Position numbers and translations under genes: made by a program
Notes under the pieces: model-generated
Databases searched by the model: none
Told to the model about the DNA's origin: nothing
The model's input: the letters and a program-made list of their open reading frames with translations, nothing else
Assembly (NCBI GenBank): GCA_910588125.1
Contig: CAJUPI010000059.1
Coordinates: forward strand, 1 to 19,647
From: an uncultured Lachnospiraceae bacterium
GTDB taxonomy: Bacteria > Bacillota > Clostridia > Lachnospirales > Lachnospiraceae
DNA: 19,647 nt
Direction of reading: 5' to 3'
Shown: positions 14,789-19,647 of the stretch, piece by piece
How the letters are laid out: each line of letters opens with the position of its first letter
Numbering within the stretch: the stretch's first letter is position 1

Positions 14789-15448
14789 ATGGACAATATA
14801 TATACAGCTATTTGTGAGAAACTGTCCACATTGCAATGGCTCATGAGACGCCGTCAGATGTTCAGTCAAGCGGAATCCGGGACATTTGCCGACCCAACAA
14901 GAGGCCAGGGACGCATTCTTGCCATGTTGAAAATCCAGCCGGAAATTGCTACAAAGGATTTAGCTTATCTGCTGGGCATCCGCCAGCAATCGCTGAATGA
15001 GCTGTTGAATAAGTTGGAAAAAAACAGCTATGTGGAGCGTAGGCCATCTGAGAAAGACAGACGAGTCATGGTGGTGCATTTGACAGAAAAAGGGAAAGAA
15101 ATGCAGGAGCCGAAAGCAAATTATCAGGAATTTCTCGGTTGCCTGTCGCCGGAAGAATTGCAACAATTCGGAGAATATTTAGACCGGATTATTGCTGCTT
15201 TCCGAATGGAAGCAGGCAGAAGCGAGGACGAGGAAACAATGGCAGACTGGATGGACAAAGCACGAGAACGTATCGGCGATGAACAATTTGAGCAATTGAT
15301 GTCTATGCGTGAACGAGCCTTTGGCTCCTTTAGGAGAGGAGCAAAGACGGATCATATACCGGGTGCGGAGCGCTTCTCTCCCGACTATGATGGGCCTGTG
15401 CCAGACAGAGGCGGATTTAGCTTCTTTGGCAGCAGAGAAAGAAAATAG
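14789..15448 (+). CDS. MarR-family transcriptional regulator
   Basis: This is a 219-residue cytoplasmic DNA-binding protein. Residues about 30-105 form the winged helix-turn-helix: GQGRILAMLKIQPEIATKDLAYLLGIRQQSLNELLNKLEKNSYVERRPSEKDRRVMVVHLTEKG, with the recognition helix around RQQSLNELLNKLE and the wing RRPSEKDRRVMVV. A C-terminal tail of about 70 residues, rich in Glu, Arg, Gly and Phe, goes beyond the usual 140-150 residues of MarR proteins and has no function I recognise. The start follows AAAGGAGA (14775-14782). Promoter and palindromes just upstream indicate autoregulation. The ABC genes downstream are the likely targets; the ligand is unknown, but a drug or other small molecule is typical for this arrangement. 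Confidence 0.9.
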   Translation: MDNIYTAICEKLSTLQWLMRRRQMFSQAESGTFADPTRGQGRILAMLKIQPEIATKDLAYLLGIRQQSLNELLNKLEKNSYVERRPSEKDRRVMVVHLTEKGKEMQEPKANYQEFLGCLSPEELQQFGEYLDRIIAAFRMEAGRSEDEETMADWMDKARERIGDEQFEQLMSMRERAFGSFRRGAKTDHIPGAERFSPDYDGPVPDRGGFSFFGSRERK

Positions 15449-15473
15449 AATACAGGAAGGCACCATATTATTG

Positions 15474-15533
15474 ATGGAGATAAGTCCTATGCGCGTAAGG
15501 CGCATAGGACTTAATTTTTTTGGAGGTGATGAA
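15474..15533 (+). promoter_or_regulatory. Putative leader reading frame with Arg-Val-Arg motif (attenuator)
   Basis: ATG at 15474 follows AGGAAGG (15454-15460) at 13 bases; a TTG three bases before it is an alternative start. It would encode MEISPMRVRRIGLNFFGGDE and run, without a stop, into the downstream ATPase start at 15534. The codons for Pro-Met-Arg-Val-Arg-Arg-Ile cover the terminator stem and loop (15481-15513). Arg-x-Arg motifs are known macrolide-dependent ribosome-arrest sequences in resistance leader peptides. Translation of this frame is not demonstrated; the long start spacing and the lack of its own stop count against it. Confidence 0.4.
15481..15521 (+). terminator. Intrinsic terminator between marR and the ABC genes
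   Basis: TAAGTCCTATGCGC (15481-15494) and GCGCATAGGACTTA (15500-15513) make a perfect 14-bp stem with a 5-base loop, followed by A and seven T (15515-15521). The ribosome-binding site of the next gene follows immediately, so the terminator separates regulator from transporter inside one transcription unit. Conditional readthrough is plausible. Confidence 0.85.
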
Positions 15534-16451
15534 ATGAACCCAGTCATTCAAGTAGAACATTTCTCAAAAAAGTATGGAAGTTTTACGGCAGTAGGTGACA
15601 TTTCCTTTACCGTGGACGAAGGCAGCATTTTCGCTTTCCTTGGCCCCAACGGTGCGGGCAAGAGTACAACCATCAACACGCTTTGTACCATCCTGGACAA
15701 AACGGAGGGACGCCTGATCATCAATGGGCATGATGTTTCCGGCGAACGGGATTTGGTACGAAAAGACATTGGAATTGTATTCCAGGATTCCACCCTTGAT
15801 ACAAAAATGACCGTAGAGGAAAATCTGAAATATCATTGCAGCTTCTACAAAGTGCCGAAAAGAGAGGTGCAGGAACGCATTGATTTCGCTCTTGGCTTGG
15901 TAGAACTTACAGATTGGAAAAAGGCCACTGCGGGCAGTCTGTCTGGCGGTATGAAACGGCGGGCTGAGATTGCAAGGGGACTGGTTCATAATCCGAAAGT
16001 ATTGTTTCTAGATGAGCCGACTACCGGACTCGACCCGCAGACGAGAGCTGGAGTCTGGAAATATATTCAGCAGCTTCAAAAACAAAAGAATATGACCATC
16101 TTCCTTACTACTCACTACATGGACGAGGCAGAGATCTGCTCGAAAATTGTTATCATGGATCACGGCAAAATCGTTGCCAGCGACACGCCTGAGAACTTGG
16201 AACGCCAATATACCAACACAGAGGTGGATGTTTTCTGCACACAGACGGAGCAACTGGAAAGCGTATTGATACAGCGAGGCATTTCTTATGACAAAACTGG
16301 GAACCGTATGATTTTTCGCACAAAGAACGCACCGATGGCACTGGAAATTTTATTTTGCGGCAAGGAAACTATCCTTGATTTTGAAGTGAAAAACGGGACG
16401 CTAAATGAAGTGTTCCTTGCCATTACAGGAAAGGAGATTCGAAAGGTATGA
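15534..16451 (+). CDS. ABC exporter ATP-binding protein (DrrA-like)
   Basis: This is the cytoplasmic ATPase of an ABC-2-type exporter, 305 residues. Walker A is GPNGAGKST (37-45), the signature is LSGGMKRRAEIARGL, and Walker B is VLFLDEPTTGLDP, followed by the switch His in LTTHYMDEAE. The roughly 80-residue C-terminal extension is typical of DrrA/daunorubicin-type ATPases. ATG 15534 is chosen because GGAGGTGAT (15522-15530) precedes it and the ATPase fold starts there; the open frame extends upstream only because it reads through the terminator and the other frame of marR. Its stop overlaps the next gene's ATG (ATGA), showing tight coupling with the permease. Substrate unknown; drug or peptide efflux is likely. 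Confidence 0.93.
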   Translation: MNPVIQVEHFSKKYGSFTAVGDISFTVDEGSIFAFLGPNGAGKSTTINTLCTILDKTEGRLIINGHDVSGERDLVRKDIGIVFQDSTLDTKMTVEENLKYHCSFYKVPKREVQERIDFALGLVELTDWKKATAGSLSGGMKRRAEIARGLVHNPKVLFLDEPTTGLDPQTRAGVWKYIQQLQKQKNMTIFLTTHYMDEAEICSKIVIMDHGKIVASDTPENLERQYTNTEVDVFCTQTEQLESVLIQRGISYDKTGNRMIFRTKNAPMALEILFCGKETILDFEVKNGTLNEVFLAITGKEIRKV

Positions 16452-17293
16452 ACCCTATCGTCGCAATTATTGAAAGGAATCTGCTGAACTACATCCGCAA
16501 CAAGGCATGGCTTCTCGGAAGTCTGTTTATGTTCTTTTTTATGCTGGTGATGTTTTCATTTTTGATGAAATCCTCTATGGGTGGTTTGGGCCAACCCATG
16601 AACTATCTGCTGGCCGGCGTCATCATCATGACTGTTTTCCAAACCGGCATTAACCATTCCTCCGGGATTTTGTCTGACATCGCAGGTGGTTACATGAAAG
16701 AAGTTATGGTGGCCCCAATCTCCCGCAGCGAAATTTCCATTGGCAACATTGCGGCGGGAGCGATGGTCGCAACCTTGCAAGGAGCCATTATGACGATACT
16801 TGCCATTTTCCTGGGGCTTTATGTTTCGATTTTGCAATTTTTGCTGATGTTGATCGTGATGCTGATTTCGGCTATGACTTTCAGCGCTATCGGCTTGTTC
16901 CTTGCAACAGTTTCCCGGAACGCCCCCGCCTTTCAAACGGTCAGTTCCATGGCCATGATGCCCCTGACCTTTGTTTCCGGCGCATACATCCCAACAACGA
17001 TCATGCCTGGTTTCCTCCTGCCGGTGGTCTATTTAAACCCGCTGACTTATACGACCTCCATTTTCCGCTATATTGCTTTGGGTGCGTATAAGCTGACCAC
17101 GATGGAACTTTTAGAGCAGGGCATGGCGTTTGCTATCGGTGGATTTGTGATTACACCGATCATGGGTTTGGTAATCACAGTTTTGATCGGCGCCTTTTTC
17201 TTCGTATTATGTGTTCGTAAATTTAATCAGGCGGATTTCTCTACGGTAAAAGTCGCTACGGGTCTGCGCGGCGGTGGCGCAGCGGCAAGGTAA
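16448..17293 (+). CDS. ABC-2-type membrane permease (DrrB-like)
   Basis: This is the 281-residue membrane partner of the preceding ATPase. Six hydrophobic segments can be seen, at about 20-40, 50-70, 100-125, 132-155, 165-190 and 230-258. The cytoplasmic segment KEVMVAPISRSEISIGN after the second helix and the LNPLTYTTSIFRYIALG block before the last are characteristic of the ABC-2 DrrB group. It ends with a short, charged cytoplasmic tail (VRKFNQADFSTVKVATGL). The ATGA overlap with the ATPase fixes the start. Two copies of each subunit are expected to form the exporter. Confidence 0.92.
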   Translation: MNPIVAIIERNLLNYIRNKAWLLGSLFMFFFMLVMFSFLMKSSMGGLGQPMNYLLAGVIIMTVFQTGINHSSGILSDIAGGYMKEVMVAPISRSEISIGNIAAGAMVATLQGAIMTILAIFLGLYVSILQFLLMLIVMLISAMTFSAIGLFLATVSRNAPAFQTVSSMAMMPLTFVSGAYIPTTIMPGFLLPVVYLNPLTYTTSIFRYIALGAYKLTTMELLEQGMAFAIGGFVITPIMGLVITVLIGAFFFVLCVRKFNQADFSTVKVATGLRGGGAAAR

Positions 17294-17305
17294 AGGAGGT
17301 AATAT

Positions 17306-18187
17306 ATGGAATTGCAGTTTGAACAGGTTGCAAAAAACTATAAAGATAAAAAAGTCCTCAAAGGAATTTCCCTCACCATGGGAACCGGAGTTTATGGGCT
17401 GCTCGGCCCCAATGGAGCGGGAAAGACGACCATGATACGGATTCTGGCCGATGTGTTGCGTCCCAGCAAAGGGCGGGTCTTATGCGACGGCAGGGATATT
17501 CATGCCATGGGGGACGAATACCGGGCAAAAATCGGCTATCTGCCCCAGGACGTCAGCTTTTACGGTGACTTTACCGGCAAAGATTATCTGGAATATTCAG
17601 CGGCGCTGAAAGGTATGGATAAGTCCATGGCCAGAAGGCGGATAGAGGAATTGGCATATGTTGTTGGTTTGCAGAATGATCTGGCTCGGAAATGCGTTGC
17701 CTATTCGGGCGGGATGCAGCGCAGGCTTGGCATCGCACAGGCCCTGTTGGATAATCCGGAAATCCTGATTCTGGATGAACCAAATTCCGGTCTTGATCCC
17801 TATGAGCGTATCAAATTCCGAAATATTATCTCCGCCTATGCCAAAGACCGTCTGGTGCTGCTTTCTACTCACATTGTTTCCGATGTTGAGCACATTGCCG
17901 CGCAGATTATGATGATGGAATACGGTGTTATTCAATACACGCTTACCAGTGCAGACTACATCAAAAAAATGGCTGGATGTGTCTGGTTAGTGAAAATGCC
18001 TGCCGAGCAGCTTGTAGAATATCAAAATCAAGCCGTTATCAGCAATGTCATTGCCAAAGATGACCATATGGAGGTGCGCGTCATTGATGAATCAAAGCCC
18101 ACTCGTGAAGCAGTGCAGGCTGTACCCACATTGGAGGATGCATATTTATATAGTTTCAACTACTTGCCCGGAAAGAAAAGGAGGTAA
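17306..18187 (+). CDS. Second ABC transporter ATP-binding protein
   Basis: This 293-residue ATPase has Walker A GPNGAGKT (about 35-42), signature YSGGMQRRLGIAQALL, Walker B ILILDEPNSGLDP and the switch His in LLSTHIVSDVEHIA. The DEPN where DEPT is usual is a small variation seen in some exporters. It is only modestly similar in sequence to the first ATPase, so the two are not a recent tandem duplication. A strong AAAGGAGGT (17293-17301) sits five bases or less from the start, 12 bases after the first permease. The C-terminal part (about 215-293) has no motif I recognise. It is expected to pair with the permease that follows. Confidence 0.92.
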   Translation: MELQFEQVAKNYKDKKVLKGISLTMGTGVYGLLGPNGAGKTTMIRILADVLRPSKGRVLCDGRDIHAMGDEYRAKIGYLPQDVSFYGDFTGKDYLEYSAALKGMDKSMARRRIEELAYVVGLQNDLARKCVAYSGGMQRRLGIAQALLDNPEILILDEPNSGLDPYERIKFRNIISAYAKDRLVLLSTHIVSDVEHIAAQIMMMEYGVIQYTLTSADYIKKMAGCVWLVKMPAEQLVEYQNQAVISNVIAKDDHMEVRVIDESKPTREAVQAVPTLEDAYLYSFNYLPGKKRR

Positions 18188-18192
18188 TGTTC

Positions 18193-19395
18193 ATGTCACT
18201 ATTCTATTTTGAACTCCGAAAGTTGCTGTTCCATAAGAAAACCAGCCTTTTGCTGCTATGTCTGTTTGCGCTTTATAGCGTGATTGGCTTTACTTCCACT
18301 ATATTTCTGATTGGTAGCAATGATAGTTACCGTGCATATGAAGAAATGGCTGTTGCTTATGAGGGATCGTTTGATAAGGAAAAGGCGGCTGAAGCAGAAC
18401 GCATTTATAACGAGGTGAGCGCCCGCTATGGCACAGATTCCAGGATGATCGCCCGAAGCGTCAAAGACCAGCCGGAAATCATTTTAGCGGTGAACTACTA
18501 CGCCTATGCCCAACAGGTGGAGGAATATTGGAACGGTACACCGCCGGAGAGTGCCGAAGAACCTTATGGAATTGCCCTCCTGAAATCAAAGTTGACAGAG
18601 TTGGAGAGCCAGGGAAAGCAAGATACCTTCGCCTATCGGGAACTCTCTGATGCCCTGCAATGCCTGATTAAACTTGGCGAACCGGCGTTTGCCAATATTC
18701 TGCTATGGGAGAACTTGTTCAACAACTGGGGGGAGCATATGATGCAGTTTCTCCTGTTTGTGCCGCTGGCATTTATCATTGCCCCGGTTTTCGCTGCGGA
18801 ACGGTCAAGCGGCATGGACAATCTGATCTTAAGTTCCCGCCATGGCCGGAAAAAGATTGTCACAGCAAAGCTGCTGAGTGTACTTGTCGCTTCCACTGTG
18901 GTAGTCATATTATATTTGGCAGCTACCTTTCTTTTCGGTTTTCTTCCTCACAAAAGCCTGCATGGATGGAATGCTGCCATTCAGTCCATTCCCACATACG
19001 CCAGGTCTATGTTCCAATTCAAGGCTTGGCAGCTTGCACTTGCCGGAGCCGTATGGCTCATTTTCACCGGTGCGGTCTACAGCCTGATCATCAGTTTTAT
19101 CTCATCTCGTATGAAAAGCCAGATGGGGACGGCAGGCATCAGCCTGGCTCTTCTGTTTATAAATGTGGGCTTGGCAGCAATGGGGGATACGGTTCTTCAA
19201 AGAATCCAGCCATTTGTGGACTTTGGGCTGGCAAACGTCACTTTAATAAAAGAGGTATTCGGCGTCCATAAACGTTTCGATGTATTTGGCGTGAGTATCA
19301 GCTACCCCGTTATGGCGGTTTTTGTTTTAACCTCTATTGCGGCCCTCGCTATCTTTGGGATTTACCAAGGGCAAAGGAGCAGAACTGTTGCATAA
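18193..19395 (+). CDS. ABC-2-type membrane permease with large extracytoplasmic loop
   Basis: This membrane protein of 400 residues is predicted to pair with the second ATPase. A hydrophobic segment at about 16-36 is followed by a long, polar, mainly helical region (about 40-175, rich in Glu and Lys: EEMAVAYEGSFDKEKAAEAERI), then five or so further hydrophobic segments (about 185-203, 225-250, 278-305, 315-335, 365-390). This one-helix, large-loop, several-helix order is common in ABC-2 permeases. ATG 18187 overlaps the previous stop, but AAAGGAGG (18177-18184) is only two bases from it and eight from ATG 18193, so 18193 is preferred. Substrate unknown. No terminator on the + strand follows closely. 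Confidence 0.85.
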   Translation: MSLFYFELRKLLFHKKTSLLLLCLFALYSVIGFTSTIFLIGSNDSYRAYEEMAVAYEGSFDKEKAAEAERIYNEVSARYGTDSRMIARSVKDQPEIILAVNYYAYAQQVEEYWNGTPPESAEEPYGIALLKSKLTELESQGKQDTFAYRELSDALQCLIKLGEPAFANILLWENLFNNWGEHMMQFLLFVPLAFIIAPVFAAERSSGMDNLILSSRHGRKKIVTAKLLSVLVASTVVVILYLAATFLFGFLPHKSLHGWNAAIQSIPTYARSMFQFKAWQLALAGAVWLIFTGAVYSLIISFISSRMKSQMGTAGISLALLFINVGLAAMGDTVLQRIQPFVDFGLANVTLIKEVFGVHKRFDVFGVSISYPVMAVFVLTSIAALAIFGIYQGQRSRTVA

Positions 19396-19489
19396 ACAGC
19401 AATGCTTTTATATGCTAGTTGATATATCACCAGTGACGTTTTGTAAAGGACTTTTAAATCATATTCACATAAAATTCACATTTCAGGGC

Positions 19490-19532
19490 AAAAAAATAGA
19501 GCCAGGAACCTATTTTTTTAGATTCTTGGCTC
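19490..19532 (-). terminator. Terminator of the converging - strand gene
   Basis: GAGCCAGGAA (19499-19508) and TTCTTGGCTC (19523-19532) form a 10-bp stem with one wobble. On the - strand a run of seven T follows the stem (complement of the A-run 19490-19496). It suits the gene that enters from the right edge. On the + strand no T-run follows, though the stem might also slow transcription from the ABC operon. Confidence 0.6.
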
Positions 19533-19543
19533 ATTAGTGCCAT

Positions 19544-19647
19544 TTACATATTCTGGTCTGTTTTCAATTTTCTCACTTCGTCAACTGAAAGGCCGACAAA
19601 TTCCGCAATCTTTTCAAGCGTTATTGTCCCATCTTCCAGCATTTTCT
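19544..19647 (-). CDS. C-terminal fragment resembling Rpn-family nuclease / transposase-like protein
   Basis: Only the last 33 full codons are in the window; the gene continues beyond the right edge. The translation includes KMLEDGTITLEKIAEFVGLS and then VDEVRKLKTDQNM before a TAA at 19544-19546. The MLEDGTIT-x-EKIAE-x-x-GLS-x-x-EV pattern is the usual C-terminal helical end of Rpn (PD-(D/E)XK, 'putative transposase') proteins, which are abundant in Clostridia. The catalytic domain is not visible. A terminator stem follows the stop. Such genes often mark recently rearranged DNA. Confidence 0.6.
   Translation of the reverse strand, partial: KMLEDGTITLEKIAEFVGLSVDEVRKLKTDQNM

Noticed and set aside
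15309..15533. 225-base N-terminal extension of the first ABC ATPase
   Set aside because: Most of it overlaps marR in another frame; ATG 15534 has its own ribosome-binding site and matches the family start. Only the last 20 codons are kept as a possible leader frame.
18705..19271. 188-codon + strand open frame inside the last permease gene
   Set aside because: It has no recognisable domain and lies within a convincing membrane-protein gene in another frame.
1..19647. CRISPR array, tRNA or rRNA genes
   Set aside because: I saw no regularly spaced short repeats and no tRNA- or rRNA-like sequence; the repeats present are dispersed palindromic elements.

Overview
The window looks like chromosomal DNA from a Gram-positive anaerobe of the class Clostridia, most likely a Lachnospiraceae-type organism. 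The reasons are strong AGGAGG ribosome-binding sites, a long single-chain PurL, the cmk-ispH-rpsA gene order with a short four-domain S1, a double-domain polyphosphate:AMP phosphotransferase, and a decayed choline/cell-wall-binding repeat of the kind common in that family. The family assignment is inference; no rRNA or other taxonomic marker is present. Nearly all genes lie on the + strand; only a gene fragment at the right edge is on the - strand.

Layout. 1-590 has no gene and is packed with repeats: the right part of a long hairpin element (family 1), an AT-rich possible promoter, a half copy of a second palindromic repeat (family 2), a separate hairpin, and a 61-bp miniature family-1 derivative. 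591-4355 is purL. 4356-5119 holds a decayed cell-wall-binding protein tail, a full-length family-1 hairpin and a good sigma-A promoter for the aspartate kinase at 5120-6445. Another family-1 hairpin (6484-6720) follows. From 6824 to 14386 runs a tightly spaced series: a lipoprotein with a degenerate M28 aminopeptidase fold, polyphosphate:AMP phosphotransferase, an HI0933/BaiN-type flavoprotein, cytidylate kinase, IspH and ribosomal protein S1. A 177-bp near-perfect palindrome (family 2) closes it. From 14723 a separate transport unit begins: a MarR-type regulator whose promoter overlaps a perfect 18-bp palindrome, a strong intrinsic terminator, then two ABC exporter modules (ATPase + permease, twice). 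The last 104 bases encode the C-terminal end of a - strand protein resembling Rpn-family nucleases.

How the genes fit together. The 6824-14386 block joins housekeeping functions (dCMP/CMP phosphorylation, isoprenoid precursor synthesis, translation) with nucleotide/polyphosphate metabolism. The 14723-19395 block reads as a regulated drug or peptide efflux operon: autoregulation by the MarR protein is likely, and a transcription terminator sits between regulator and transporter. A short reading frame, MEISPMRVRRIGLNFF..., runs through that terminator. It places an Arg-Val-Arg motif, of the type that arrests macrolide-bound ribosomes, on the terminator stem, which suggests ribosome-mediated, antibiotic-sensing attenuation.

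The two most interesting items are that putative attenuator and the family-1 hairpin elements. The three large family-1 copies differ in sequence yet keep pairing through compensatory changes, and the outer arms of the two complete copies are unrelated in sequence but self-complementary within each copy.
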